A stretch of DNA of 64,000 nucleotides from an uncultured Lactobacillus sp. (GTDB taxonomy: Bacteria > Bacillota > Bacilli > Lactobacillales > Lactobacillaceae), in contig CAJUNC010000006.1 of assembly GCA_910587695.1 (NCBI GenBank), forward strand, positions 53,809 to 117,808, given 5' to 3'. The translations under genes and the position numbers were made by a program. Positions 44,174-53,587 of the stretch are shown piece after piece. The notes beneath the pieces are model-generated. The model was given only the letters and a program-made list of their open reading frames with translations. It did no database searches and was not told the origin of the DNA. Position 1 is the stretch's first letter. Each line of letters opens with the position of its first letter.

Positions 44174-45385
44174 CTAATTTAATTCCTTACTTAATTTTTC
44201 AGCTTGTGCTAATAAAACTGTTTTATCGTTGGCTAGTTCACCTAACACAACTTTTTGTTCAAGCGTATTCAAGATCTTTCCTAATCCTGGTCCCGGTCTT
44301 AGGCCCAACGTTTGTAATAGATCCTTACCATTCAAAGCTAACTGCGCCTTATCTTTGATCGGTAGCGCTGTATAGGTCTGTAAAAGTTTAGCACCAGTTA
44401 AAGGTAACTGTAGGATATCTAATAGATGGCTCGCTGCTTTAGTTGCGCGCTCTTTAGCATGGTAACAGACCAAGGGATCAAGGTCAGGTGTGGCTTGATC
44501 AAGAATAGACAAGACGTTTTGAACTTCTGTGCTGATCTCATTTGAAGTTTTCCAAGCTTTGAGAAAGCTACGCACTTGTTTAGGGGAAAGCTCAAAGACA
44601 TAGGCCAATAATGCCCAACATTCTAGTTCATCTGCTAGCTTTAATTGTGGCAGATCCGCAATTTTACGTAAAGCTTGCTCACGCGTAGCGAATTGAGGAC
44701 AGTATTTAAATAGTTCTGTTCCTAAAAAAGCCTCTAAGCCTTGAACCACATTTTTACCTAATAGTAATTTGATCCATTCGACTTGGATCCGTTCAACTGC
44801 GATCTTTTCAAGTAAATGTGCATTGGCTTTGATCGCTTGTAAAGTTTGAGGCTCGATCTTAAAATCCAACTGACTAGCAAAGCGTACTGTTCGCATCATG
44901 CGTAAGGCATCTTCAAAGAAACGTTCAGTCGGATCGCCCACGGCACGGATCGTCTTATTTTTTAAGTCATCTAAGCCAGAAAACATGTCGATCACAGTTC
45001 CATCAGGTGCTAAAGCTAAGGCATTGATCGTTAAGTCACGTCGCTTGAGATCTTCTTTTAAAGAACGTACAAACTCGACTTTATCAGGTCGCCGAAAATC
45101 TTGATAGCCACTTTCTGTCCGAAAAGTCGTGATCTCATAGCCTTCACCATGGTCTAACACCATAACAGTTCCGTGTTCGATCCCAGTGTCAACTGTCCGC
45201 TCAAAGATCGCTTTTATCTCGGCCGGATATGCACTAGTTGCAATATCAACATCGTGGATCGGCAAGCCTAGGATCGTATCCCGGACACTTCCCCCCACAA
45301 AATAAGCTTCAAAGCCAGCAGCTCTTATCTGTTGTAACAACGGTAAAGCTACCGTAAATTCTTGAGGTATTTTTTTTACTTGCAT
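44174..45385 (-). CDS. cca: CCA-adding tRNA nucleotidyltransferase
   Basis: A 403-residue class II nucleotidyltransferase that builds or repairs the CCA end of tRNA. The catalytic GGSVRDTILG-HDVDIAT (two acidic residues) lies near 31-48, RRDLTINALA near 115, and the RFFEDALRMMR nucleotide-selecting region near 160. The C-terminal helical body is of Bacillus-type length. It is directly followed by the ABC-F gene with no gap. Confidence 0.95.
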   Translation of the reverse strand: MQVKKIPQEFTVALPLLQQIRAAGFEAYFVGGSVRDTILGLPIHDVDIATSAYPAEIKAIFERTVDTGIEHGTVMVLDHGEGYEITTFRTESGYQDFRRPDKVEFVRSLKEDLKRRDLTINALALAPDGTVIDMFSGLDDLKNKTIRAVGDPTERFFEDALRMMRTVRFASQLDFKIEPQTLQAIKANAHLLEKIAVERIQVEWIKLLLGKNVVQGLEAFLGTELFKYCPQFATREQALRKIADLPQLKLADELECWALLAYVFELSPKQVRSFLKAWKTSNEISTEVQNVLSILDQATPDLDPLVCYHAKERATKAASHLLDILQLPLTGAKLLQTYTALPIKDKAQLALNGKDLLQTLGLRPGPGLGKILNTLEQKVVLGELANDKTVLLAQAEKLSKELN

Positions 45386-45465
45386 AATCTATATCCAACC
45401 TATTCTAAATATATAGTCAGTATTATTATAGCCGTCTCAATTCAGCGTTACAATTAAAAGTATCT

Positions 45466-45496
45466 AACAAAAAGCATTCAACTTTCGCTGAATGCT
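45466..45496 (-). terminator. Terminator of the YitT gene
   Basis: Stem AGCATTCA/TGAATGCT. On the - strand it is followed by TTTTTGTTAG. Confidence 0.78.
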
Positions 45497-45563
45497 CAGG
45501 TAATTTATTTTAATTTATGATCTGTGGTCCAATAGCTTTTTGCCCATTTAGATCACACTCAAT

Positions 45564-46436
45564 TTATAGTAATTTCTTCTTGGGCCGATTATACGTAAAA
45601 CCTTCACCTAAAGCTTCCGTCACATCTAAAACTGAGATAAAGGCTTTGGGATCATGATGCTCTGCGATCCGCTTGATAGCTGTCAATTCACTGGGACTGA
45701 CGACACAGTAGATCGCTTTAAAATCTTGATTAGAAAAAGCCCCTTGTCCAGCTAAGTAACTGACGCCTCGATCAAGATCTTGAATGATCGATTTAGCGAT
45801 CTCATCTGGAAAACGTGAAATAATAACAACTCCCCGTGCTGCATAGGCCCCACCTTGGATAAAGTTAACTAGTTGTGAAAAAACATACGAAGCGAGCAAG
45901 GTGTACATCATTTGGCGTAGATCTAAGTAGCTCAGTGATAACGTCAAAACGACCGCATCTAACGCAAGTAGTGTCTTTCCCATCTGGATCCCTTTTTCTT
46001 TTTCCAAGATACGAGCTACGACATCGGTCCCACCTGTGGTACCACCGAATTTATAAACGATCCCAGAGCCAACACCACCAAAGATCCCAGCTAATATCCC
46101 GGCAATAAAGAGATCATTATGAATATTTATTGGAATATAATATCTTTGCCAAAACCATATCCAAAATGATAACGCTAATGTTCCATAAACCGTATAAACT
46201 AAAGCTTTTTTTCCTAAATAGCGATAACCAATGATGATCAAAGGAATATTGATCAAGATCGTTGATAATGCTGGATCGATATGTAACCAATAACGAATGA
46301 TCAACGTGATCCCAGTGACTCCACCTTCAGCTAAATTATTTGCTATATTGACAGAAACTAGACCCAAGCCATAAAAAGCACACCCTAAACTTATCATGAT
46401 AAGATCTACTATACTTAAACGTTCATTTGATACCAT
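45564..46436 (-). CDS. YitT-family membrane protein
   Basis: A 290-residue protein with five to six membrane segments in the first two thirds and a soluble C-terminal DUF2179 domain (about 205-280, with VVISRFPDEIAKSI and YCVVSPSELTAIK). GVGSGIVYKFGGTTGGTDVVARI near 115-137 is the family's conserved glycine-rich segment. Function is not established, and transport of small molecules has been proposed in the literature for distant members. It is divergent from the degenerate recombinase gene across a 220-base region with an orphan terminator. Confidence 0.87.
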   Translation of the reverse strand: MVSNERLSIVDLIMISLGCAFYGLGLVSVNIANNLAEGGVTGITLIIRYWLHIDPALSTILINIPLIIIGYRYLGKKALVYTVYGTLALSFWIWFWQRYYIPINIHNDLFIAGILAGIFGGVGSGIVYKFGGTTGGTDVVARILEKEKGIQMGKTLLALDAVVLTLSLSYLDLRQMMYTLLASYVFSQLVNFIQGGAYAARGVVIISRFPDEIAKSIIQDLDRGVSYLAGQGAFSNQDFKAIYCVVSPSELTAIKRIAEHHDPKAFISVLDVTEALGEGFTYNRPKKKLL

Positions 46437-46657
46437 GCAAACACACCCTCTCTAGCTTTATAATAGCATAAATGCGCCACCAACTTACTAGATCAAGATC
46501 GCATATAAAATGTTTTATTGACTGCGCCGGTTTTTGGCGCAGTTTTTTTGTTTTATTTTTAAAGTTAAAGTAACATTTTATTATTTGTTAATTTGAAAAC
46601 CTTTGAGTTTTTTGCTATTGTTAAAGTAACAAATTATTATTATTGAGGTGATAAACT
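46437..46657 (+). promoter_or_regulatory. Region between divergent yitT and recombinase-like genes: orphan terminator and paired repeats
   Basis: On the + strand a TATAAT (46459-46464) could start a transcript near 46471. ATGCG (46472-46476) can pair with CGCAT (46500-46504). Then ACTGCGCC (46521-46528) pairs with GGCGCAGT (46536-46543), followed by seven T: a terminator with no gene ahead of it. TGCGCC at 46473-46478 could pair with the same GGCGCA instead, giving two exclusive folds. Downstream, two sites GTTAAAGTAACA (46564-46575, 46620-46631) share a further TTATTATT. Confidence 0.5.
46564..46641 (+). repeat. Two direct repeats of a small palindrome before the recombinase-like gene
   Basis: Copies at 46564-46585 and 46620-46641 match at 20 of 22 positions. 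Each holds GTTA-AAG-TAAC, an inverted repeat with a 3-base centre, and the second extends to TTGTTA/TAACAA. They are 56 bases apart, about 5.3 helical turns. The second ends 16 bases before the start codon. Confidence 0.65.
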
Positions 46658-47491
46658 ATGGCGCACTTTCCCTATGAAGACAGATTTCGGCATTATTTAG
46701 AATATGAACGTGTACTTGAAAAAAATACTTGTGATGATCTTTGTCGTGATGTCTCCGATCTTTTTAACTATCTAAGAAATTTCAATAGCCTTTACCGCAC
46801 AGATCCAGATCTATCCAATCTGACTGAAAGCGATATCCGTGATTATTTAAATATGCTACAAGTCAAACGTGAGATCAAAAACACGACCTATAATAAATAT
46901 CTGACACATCTTAATGTTTATTTTGCTTTTCTCTTCAATGAACGACTTTCGACTAGTCTACCTACCCTGCCATTGAAAGGGCTAAAACGTTCTAAAAATG
47001 AGTTGGTCCCTGTAAATTGGCAAGAAGAATTACCTCTATTACTGGAAAATGATGACTTATCATATTACACGCGCGCAACTTTATTATTCATCTCACATTA
47101 TTATACGATCACTGAGATCTTACAAAGTGGATTTTATCAGATATTAGACACTGAAAACTTTACACCAAATGAACAGCGCTTCTTAGTCTGCTTTAAAGAA
47201 TATCTTGCTCCTTTACAAGCTAAGCAGCACAGTCAAGATCTTTTCTTAAAACAACGGGTCAATTTAGTCGAACCTCGTCTGACTTTACCTGGCTTGCATA
47301 AATATCTCAAAGCCGACCAACCAAAATGCTTCTTACCCCTGATTCCACGTAAGCTCTATCAAGCTGTGATCTTCAATGCTTTATTGACAAAACAACACTT
47401 AAATGATCAACAACTTTGTGACAAATTACACCTTGATGGGACTTCACTCAACTATTATCGGCAAGAACTGATCAGATACGAACTTCAGTAG
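46658..47491 (+). CDS. Degenerate tyrosine-recombinase-like protein lacking catalytic residues
   Basis: 277 residues with the length and order of XerC/D. The core-binding domain is recognisable (RFRHYLEYERVLEKNT near 9, TTYNKYLTHLNVYFAFLF near 76, comparable to the XerC helices). The C-terminal half follows the catalytic domain by hydrophobic pattern, but the residues are gone: the first arginine is Thr150 (HYYTITEIL where XerC has STGMRVSE). The His-x-x-Arg box reads RKLYQAVIFNALL near 231, and no GH box precedes the YY near 266. It should bind DNA without cutting it. A non-catalytic XerD-like family is known in streptococci, but it is usually beside scpA, which is not here. GAGGTGATAAACT precedes the ATG. 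Confidence 0.7.
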   Translation: MAHFPYEDRFRHYLEYERVLEKNTCDDLCRDVSDLFNYLRNFNSLYRTDPDLSNLTESDIRDYLNMLQVKREIKNTTYNKYLTHLNVYFAFLFNERLSTSLPTLPLKGLKRSKNELVPVNWQEELPLLLENDDLSYYTRATLLFISHYYTITEILQSGFYQILDTENFTPNEQRFLVCFKEYLAPLQAKQHSQDLFLKQRVNLVEPRLTLPGLHKYLKADQPKCFLPLIPRKLYQAVIFNALLTKQHLNDQQLCDKLHLDGTSLNYYRQELIRYELQ

Positions 47492-47492
47492 T

Positions 47493-47522
47493 AAAAGAGC
47501 GCTCGATCTCGAGCGCTCTTTT
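47493..47522. terminator. Bidirectional terminator between the recombinase-like and TPR genes
   Basis: Perfect 14-bp inverted repeat AAAAGAGCGCTCGA/TCGAGCGCTCTTTT with only two central bases, so the real loop is four to six bases. It has T runs in both directions. Confidence 0.88.
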
Positions 47523-47526
47523 ACTA

Positions 47527-48786
47527 TCAATACTGTAATTCATCTAATAGATCTTCGACTTCATAATCAGTCGGAACTTGCATGAGATAAGCTTTAGCCG
47601 CTACACTAGCCTCAACACGGCGACCTGCATTTCTAAAGAAGAAAGCAGCATCTCTTAAAAATTCAGCATTATCATCTAAATAACGCTCAGCCGTTTCGTA
47701 ATTAGTCAAAGCCTGTTCATAATCATCCAAGTTAGCATATGAACGTCCTAGATTCCAATAGATCTGCGGATCAACTTCATCCTTAGCTAAATAATCTTTC
47801 AAGAGTTCGATATTTTCTTGATCTTGTTGCGTAGCTAATAATTGGTTACTCAATTCTAAAACTAGCGTCAAATTACTTGGATCTAGTGCTAGAGCTTCTT
47901 TTAAGTAATCAGTTGCTTCCTTATTTTTACCCAATTTAGCGGCTAACTGACTGGCTTTTTGATATAGCGCTTCATTAAATTCGTCCACGGCTAAGCCTTC
48001 TTGGGCCGTGATCAAAGCTTGACCAAATTGACCAGCTTGTTCGTAGAGATCAGCTAAATATGGATAAACAGTCACATAATCTGGCGTATGTTTACGCAAC
48101 TTCTCAAAGTTAGCTATAGCTGCTTCAAGATCGCCTAATTCACGTTGGGTAAAGGCTAATTGGAACAACGTATCATTATCGAGTTGTTCTTCTGGGATCT
48201 GTTCTAAATAACCTAAAGCTGTCTCAAACTTGCCATAGCCCGCATAAGAAAGACCCAAACGTGCCACTAAATTGACCCGTGAAAACTCTAATATTCCTTG
48301 TTTTAACAAGGAACGATAAAATCGAGCTGCTTTGCGATATTCTTTAATGTTAAAGTATAACTCAGCTAAAGCAAATTCGATCACCGGTTCATCCGGTGCT
48401 AATTGGTAAGCTGTTAGCAATTTTTGTTCACTGACATCAAAAGCCCCTTGAGTCTGGTAGAGATCGGCACTAACTAAAAGTGCTTCCAAGTAAGCATTGG
48501 AATCAGGAGTGATCTGCGACAAGATCGCTAATGCTTGATCATCGTTGCCTTCACCGATCTGGATCTCAGCTAAAGCGGTCTTTAAGCTATCTTCATTGGG
48601 ATAGCGCTTGACTAAAGTTTCGTATGCTTTAGCTGCCATCGCAGAAAACCCCAATGAATACAGCTCTTCGGCCAAACTGTATAGCATATCATCTTCATCT
48701 CTAGTCAACGCAAGCTCTAAAGTTTCATTTGCCTTATTAAAATCTCCTTGCGCCAAATGATCCAATGTTTCTTCCGAATAAGTCAT
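47527..48786 (-). CDS. Tetratricopeptide-repeat protein
   Basis: A 419-residue soluble helical protein made almost wholly of TPR units of about 34 residues, with recurring patterns such as AEELYSLGFSAMAAKAYETLVKRYPN and ARFYRSLLKQG. The family is YpiA-like in Firmicutes: a cytoplasmic scaffold of unknown role. There is no signal peptide. The start ATG follows TGAGGGTGATAACCAC. It is monocistronic. Confidence 0.85.
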   Translation of the reverse strand: MTYSEETLDHLAQGDFNKANETLELALTRDEDDMLYSLAEELYSLGFSAMAAKAYETLVKRYPNEDSLKTALAEIQIGEGNDDQALAILSQITPDSNAYLEALLVSADLYQTQGAFDVSEQKLLTAYQLAPDEPVIEFALAELYFNIKEYRKAARFYRSLLKQGILEFSRVNLVARLGLSYAGYGKFETALGYLEQIPEEQLDNDTLFQLAFTQRELGDLEAAIANFEKLRKHTPDYVTVYPYLADLYEQAGQFGQALITAQEGLAVDEFNEALYQKASQLAAKLGKNKEATDYLKEALALDPSNLTLVLELSNQLLATQQDQENIELLKDYLAKDEVDPQIYWNLGRSYANLDDYEQALTNYETAERYLDDNAEFLRDAAFFFRNAGRRVEASVAAKAYLMQVPTDYEVEDLLDELQY

Positions 48787-48830
48787 GTGGTTATCACCCT
48801 CACTTAATAACTTCTAGCTACCATCATAAC

Positions 48831-48860
48831 ATAAAAAAGTTGCTAAATTAATAACAACTT
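48831..48860 (-). terminator. Terminator of the lysine operon (after asd)
   Basis: Stem AAGTTG/CAACTT with a 12-base loop. On the - strand it is followed by TTTT(T). Confidence 0.7.
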
Positions 48861-48869
48861 CTTTGGTAT

Positions 48870-49946
48870 TTATCCTAAATATGGATCAGCTGGAACATGT
48901 ACAAGATCATTTTCAACTAAGCACTCAGCGATCTGAACTGTATTCCAAGCAGCACCTTTTAACAAATTATCTGACACGATCCACATGTTAAAACTACCCG
49001 GGTTCTCCTTATCAGCACGTATCCTTCCCACAAAAGTCTCACGTTTTCCTTCAGCTGTCAGTGGCTGTGGATATTCTTGATGAGCTGGATCATCTTGTAA
49101 AATGACTCCCGGTGCAGTTTGAAGCGTTTCTTTGAGTTGTTCAGCAGTCAAAGTGGTATCTGCAGTCTTAAAGTAGACCGATTCACCATGTCCGATCACG
49201 ACAGGGACTCGAACACAAGTCGCTGTCACTTTGAGTTTTGGATCATTCATGTCGCCTTGCATGATCTTTTTAGTTTCATGGATCATCTTCCATTCTTCAT
49301 GAGAATAACCATCTTCTTCAAAGACATCGATCTGTGGCAAAAGATTAAAAGCTAGCGGATAATGCTTCTCATCACCCTTGACTGGAAAGATCTTCCCCTC
49401 CATTTTTTCTCCATTCAAATAGGCTTTGGCTTCTGCAAGCATTTCTTTTAAAGCGGTTTGTCCTGCTCCTGAAGCTGCTTGATAAGTCGAAACGATGATC
49501 TGTTCTAAGCCAAATTTCTGACGGATCGGTTCTAAAGCGACCATCATTTGGATCGTTGAACAATTGGGATTAGCCACGATCCCACGATGCTCAAATAAAG
49601 CTTGTTCATTGACTTCTGGAACGACTAGTGGTACTTTAGGCTCCATCCGAAAAGCACTCGTATTATCGACACATACCGCCCCACGCTTAACTGCTTCAGG
49701 GAGCAATTTCTTAGAAACAGCACCACCAGCTGAGGCTAAAACTAGATCAACGCCTTCAAATACTTCTGGTGTTGCCTCTTCGATCGTGATCGCTTGCCCC
49801 TTAAAACTGAGCTGCTTACCCGCAGAACGCTTAGAAGCAAGCAATTTGACTTTCTTGACCGGGATCGTTGACTGTTCTAATTGTTCGATCAACCGTGAAC
49901 CCACCGCACCAGTAGCACCTAAAATAGCAACCGTATATTCTCTCAT
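48870..49946 (-). CDS. asd: Aspartate-semialdehyde dehydrogenase
   Basis: A 358-residue NADP-dependent enzyme that reduces aspartyl phosphate to aspartate semialdehyde, the branch substrate for DapA. The N-terminal GATGAVG nucleotide loop and the catalytic Cys in NPNCSTIQM near 131 are visible, with QAASGAGQ near 161 and [14 protein letters not shown] near 246. It is the last gene of the lysine operon, 18 bases after dapB. Aspartokinase, which makes its substrate, is not in this window. Confidence 0.96.
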   Translation of the reverse strand: MREYTVAILGATGAVGSRLIEQLEQSTIPVKKVKLLASKRSAGKQLSFKGQAITIEEATPEVFEGVDLVLASAGGAVSKKLLPEAVKRGAVCVDNTSAFRMEPKVPLVVPEVNEQALFEHRGIVANPNCSTIQMMVALEPIRQKFGLEQIIVSTYQAASGAGQTALKEMLAEAKAYLNGEKMEGKIFPVKGDEKHYPLAFNLLPQIDVFEEDGYSHEEWKMIHETKKIMQGDMNDPKLKVTATCVRVPVVIGHGESVYFKTADTTLTAEQLKETLQTAPGVILQDDPAHQEYPQPLTAEGKRETFVGRIRADKENPGSFNMWIVSDNLLKGAAWNTVQIAECLVENDLVHVPADPYLG

Positions 49947-49963
49947 TTTATTTTACCTTCTTT

Positions 49964-50743
49964 TTATAAAATATTTTCCAACCCAACAACTAGACCGTCT
50001 AATGCTTTAGCCTGTTTTACTGCAAGCTTTACACCACTCATAAACGAAGAGCGATCAAATGAATCTTGGCGGATCGTCAAGGCTTCACCTGCACCACCAA
50101 AAAGGACCTGTTCGTGAGCTACATATCCTGGCAAACGAACTGAATGGAGCTTGATGCCTTCATGATCGCCACCACGTACATGCGCCAGAGTTTCAGTTTC
50201 ATCAGCTGCTCCTTGATGATGAGGCGAGCGATTTTGTGCGATCAATTTGGCTGTCATCAAAGCCGTCCCTGAGGGTGCATCTTTTTTATTATCATGATGC
50301 ATTTCGATGATCTCAACATCAGGGAAATATTTGGCTGCTTCTTTGGCAAATTTCATCAATAATACCGCTGACATCCCAAAATTAGGTGCTACCAAGCCAC
50401 CGAGTTGCTGAACCAAAGCTAACTGCTTAAGTTCAACTAACTCTTCATCTGTCAGACCTGTAGTTCCTACTACTGGACGCATCCCATGTTTTAAAGCAAA
50501 TTTGACATTTTCAAATACAGCACTCGGAGCGGTAAAATCGATCCAAACATCAGCTCCATGTTTGATCTGTGATAGTTCATCGTAGATCTTGACTTGTTTA
50601 CCAAGACCAAAGCGTTGACGATCGTTTTCGGTAGCTCCTAAAGCAAAAACCGCCACCAATTCAAAATCAGGTGTCTCATCGATCAACTTTAAGACTTGTT
50701 GGCCCATTGAACCTGAATAACCTGCAACTAAAATTTTGATCAT
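49964..50743 (-). CDS. dapB: 4-hydroxy-tetrahydrodipicolinate reductase
   Basis: A 259-residue NAD(P)H-dependent reductase. The N-terminal [10 protein letters not shown] binds the cofactor, DFTAP lies near 80, VGTTGL near 103, and the substrate loop [15 protein letters not shown] is near 154-168 with the catalytic His/Lys. The start codon overlaps the dapA stop as ATGA, which indicates coupled translation. Standard length. Confidence 0.97.
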   Translation of the reverse strand: MIKILVAGYSGSMGQQVLKLIDETPDFELVAVFALGATENDRQRFGLGKQVKIYDELSQIKHGADVWIDFTAPSAVFENVKFALKHGMRPVVGTTGLTDEELVELKQLALVQQLGGLVAPNFGMSAVLLMKFAKEAAKYFPDVEIIEMHHDNKKDAPSGTALMTAKLIAQNRSPHHQGAADETETLAHVRGGDHEGIKLHSVRLPGYVAHEQVLFGGAGEALTIRQDSFDRSSFMSGVKLAVKQAKALDGLVVGLENIL

Positions 50744-51663
50744 TTTGTTTCCCCCAAATCTAATTGTGATCGCTTTGATAAAGCATCTTTAGCTAATCCT
50801 AGTCTGGATGCTAACTCTTGTTTTTGAGCATCATTTAAAGCAAGCAACGGTAATCTAAGCCCACCGACAGCAAAGCCTTGAGCATTCAACACTGCTTTGA
50901 CCGGGGCTGGTGATGGATACATAAATAAAGCTTGCATCTTGGGAATCAGCCATTGTTCCAATTCTTTAGCTTTACTTTGATCATCTTTAGCAAAAGCTTG
51001 ATACATTTGTGTCATCTGCTCACCATAAATATGTGCAGCCACTGAAATAACTCCAACTGCCCCTAATTTTTTAGCTGCTAAGGCCTGCACATCCTCACCA
51101 GTAAAGACACTAAAAACTTCATTACGCGTATTATCGATGATATATTCCAGCTCATCTAGACTACCACATTGTTTTACTCCGGCAATATTATCCAATTTGG
51201 CTAGGTCTACGATTACCTCTTGGCTGAGTTTGACCCCAGTTCGACCAGGTATGTTATACATGATCAAAGGAAGTTCAGCCTTTTTTGCCAAATATTCAAA
51301 ATGCGCTCTTATCCCAGCTTGATCTGGTTTATTGTAATAAGGGACTACGGTCAAAGCGTAATCTATTCCTGAGATCTTTGCAACTTCATTGATGAATTCT
51401 AAAGTCGCTTGAGTCGCATTAGTTCCACAACCAGCGATCACTGGGACACGTCCAGCGACTATTTGCGCAAATCTTTGGTAAAGCGTTAGTTTTTCTTGAT
51501 GCGTCAAAGTTGGCGTCTCACCTGTTGTACCACCGACCACAAAGCCTTGGGTCCCACTTTGTAACAAGTGTTCAGTCAATTTTTCTAGTGCAGGATAATC
51601 GATCTGACCTTCAGCCGTAAATGGTGTCACGATCGCGGTCATGATCTGTGATCTTGTTAACAT
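50740..51663 (-). CDS. dapA: 4-hydroxy-tetrahydrodipicolinate synthase
   Basis: A 307-residue TIM-barrel aldolase condensing pyruvate with aspartate semialdehyde. [10 protein letters not shown] is near 45, the Tyr in YNIPGRTGV near 136, and the Schiff-base Lys in GVKQCG near 164. The start is taken at 51663, where ATG overlaps the preceding gene's TAA as TAATG. A longer in-frame extension into that gene exists but is unlikely. Overlaps on both sides show tight operon packing. Confidence 0.97.
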   Translation of the reverse strand: MLTRSQIMTAIVTPFTAEGQIDYPALEKLTEHLLQSGTQGFVVGGTTGETPTLTHQEKLTLYQRFAQIVAGRVPVIAGCGTNATQATLEFINEVAKISGIDYALTVVPYYNKPDQAGIRAHFEYLAKKAELPLIMYNIPGRTGVKLSQEVIVDLAKLDNIAGVKQCGSLDELEYIIDNTRNEVFSVFTGEDVQALAAKKLGAVGVISVAAHIYGEQMTQMYQAFAKDDQSKAKELEQWLIPKMQALFMYPSPAPVKAVLNAQGFAVGGLRLPLLALNDAQKQELASRLGLAKDALSKRSQLDLGETK

Positions 51664-52835
51664 TAAGCATCCACTTCTTTCTCTTGTTTCATACGGGCAC
51701 ATAAAAAACCAGTTATTGCATTGATACCCTTAAGGATCGCTGTTTGATCAGGTACTAGCTTATTGCTATGTAAAGCATGTACGTCATTTACGCCTAACCA
51801 AAACATCGTACCAGGAAATTTGGAAAGTAAATATCCAAAATCTTCTCCTGTCATTTTCGGCTCAGTTTCGATAAATTCAACATCTGGAGCTTTTTGCATA
51901 TGTTCAATGAAAAAAGTCGTCAATAAAGGATCATTTTCGACTGGTAAATAGCCACCTTGATTTAAGTTAAGCTCGACTCTAGCACTAAAGCTCTGGGCTA
52001 CACCATCGCAGATCTCCTGTAATCTTTTTTGGATCAAGGTGATCATCTCTTGAGTCAGGCCTCGAATGGTCCCTTTGATCACCGCTTCACCAGCGATCAC
52101 ATTTCTGATCGTACCGGCTTTTAGTTCACCAAATGTTAAGACACCGCCCTTAATCGGATCAACATTACGCGAGATGATCGTTTGAGCCTGCATGATCAAC
52201 GCACTAGCACAGACGATCATGTCATTGGCTTGATGTGGATAGGCTGCATGTCCCCCTTTACCGTACAAGTGGATATCGACTTCAGTTGTTCCTGCAAATA
52301 AAGTCCCTAAATTACACCCGATCGCGCCGGCTGGCAGTTCAGGCGCATCATGCAAAGCATAGAATTCATCTGGACGCCACTTTCCACTAAAAACGCCCAA
52401 TTCATAAGCTAATTTACCACCATTTTTACTTTCTTCAGCTGGTTGAAAGAAAAAGATCAGGTTATCCTTAGGACGAGTAGTTGTAAAATAAGCTAAGACT
52501 CCTAATGCCACCGTCATATGGATATCATGACCACAAGCGTGCATCACCCCGGGATTTTTCGAACTAAACTCTAAGCCAGTTTCTTCTGTAAGGGGCAACG
52601 CATCGATATCGCACCGATAACCGATCGTTTTTTTAGGATCACTTCCCAGTACTTTGACCAATAGAGCCGTTGGCAACTCAGGGATCTCTTTTATCTTTAA
52701 GTAACTTTGATCTAATTTGGCGATCTCTTGTTGTAAATATGCTTTTGTTTTGACTTCTTCTAGTGCTAACTCTGGAATCTGATGTAGCTCTTGATAGATC
52801 TTTGTCAATTTACTTTCACTTAACATTTTGCTCAC
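51663..52835 (-). CDS. N-acetyldiaminopimelate deacetylase (M20 family)
   Basis: A 390-residue metallo-amidohydrolase that removes acetyl from N-acetyl-L,L-diaminopimelate. The metal-binding [14 protein letters not shown] is near 98-111, [12 protein letters not shown] near 131 provides the acidic dyad, and TGEDFGYLL near 334 holds a late motif. The M20 family also includes hippurate hydrolases and amino-acylases, but its place between dapH and dapA fixes the role. Its ends overlap both neighbours (ATGA with dapH, TAATG with dapA). Confidence 0.92.
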   Translation of the reverse strand: MSKMLSESKLTKIYQELHQIPELALEEVKTKAYLQQEIAKLDQSYLKIKEIPELPTALLVKVLGSDPKKTIGYRCDIDALPLTEETGLEFSSKNPGVMHACGHDIHMTVALGVLAYFTTTRPKDNLIFFFQPAEESKNGGKLAYELGVFSGKWRPDEFYALHDAPELPAGAIGCNLGTLFAGTTEVDIHLYGKGGHAAYPHQANDMIVCASALIMQAQTIISRNVDPIKGGVLTFGELKAGTIRNVIAGEAVIKGTIRGLTQEMITLIQKRLQEICDGVAQSFSARVELNLNQGGYLPVENDPLLTTFFIEHMQKAPDVEFIETEPKMTGEDFGYLLSKFPGTMFWLGVNDVHALHSNKLVPDQTAILKGINAITGFLCARMKQEKEVDA

Positions 52836-53542
52836 AACTTTCTTAAATCATCTTCTAAGCCTGTCTTTTCTTTTGTCTTTTCATCAGTGTATTTAACAAA
52901 TTTAGCTGGTACACCAGCAACGACACTATAAGGTTCAACATCTTTAGTCACGATCGCACCAGCGGCCACGACTGCGCCTTTACCGACTCGGACACCTTCT
53001 AAAACGACAGCATTCGCGCCGATCAAAACATCGTCTTCGATGATCACAGGAGTTGCCGAAGCTGGTTCGACTACCCCAGCCAAAACAGTCCCAGCACCGA
53101 TATGACAATCCTTACCTACGATCGCACGGCCTCCTAGAACAGCACCCATATCGATCATTGAACCAGCACCGATCTCAGCTCCAATGTTGATGATCGCTCC
53201 CATCATGATAACAGCATTATCCCCGATCAGGACCTGATCTCTGATCAAAGCGCCAGGTTCGATCCGTGCATTGATGTCTTTTTGATCTAGTAACGGTACG
53301 GCGGAGTTTCGCGTTTGATTTTCGATCACATAGTCTTTGATCTTAGTTTGATTAGTAGTTAAAAATGGTTTGACGATCTGCCAATCACCAAATAATACTG
53401 CACTATCTGCACCACCAAAAACTTTTATCTCATTTGGGATATCGAGGTCAGCGATCGGAGCATTCAAATAAACTTTGACCGGCGTTTTTTTGTCTGCATT
53501 TGCGATAAAATTGATAATTTCTTGTGCGTTTAATTCTGCCAT
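52832..53542 (-). CDS. dapH: Tetrahydrodipicolinate N-acetyltransferase
   Basis: A 236-residue trimeric left-handed beta-helix acyltransferase. The hexapeptide repeats run from about residue 90 to 205 (for example [26 protein letters not shown], then [15 protein letters not shown]). The N-terminal domain of about 85 residues is the Firmicutes DapH type that uses acetyl-CoA rather than succinyl-CoA. This commits the pathway to acetylated intermediates, consistent with the deacetylase next to it. Confidence 0.95.
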   Translation of the reverse strand: MAELNAQEIINFIANADKKTPVKVYLNAPIADLDIPNEIKVFGGADSAVLFGDWQIVKPFLTTNQTKIKDYVIENQTRNSAVPLLDQKDINARIEPGALIRDQVLIGDNAVIMMGAIINIGAEIGAGSMIDMGAVLGGRAIVGKDCHIGAGTVLAGVVEPASATPVIIEDDVLIGANAVVLEGVRVGKGAVVAAGAIVTKDVEPYSVVAGVPAKFVKYTDEKTKEKTGLEDDLRKL

Positions 53543-53587
53543 GTTTTTTAATTACTACCACTAAAAAGTAGTTTTCCTTTCTTGATT

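Noticed and set aside
46658..47491. Functional XerD
   Set aside because: The catalytic Arg is replaced by Thr, and the His-x-x-Arg and GH boxes are missing, so strand cleavage is not expected.
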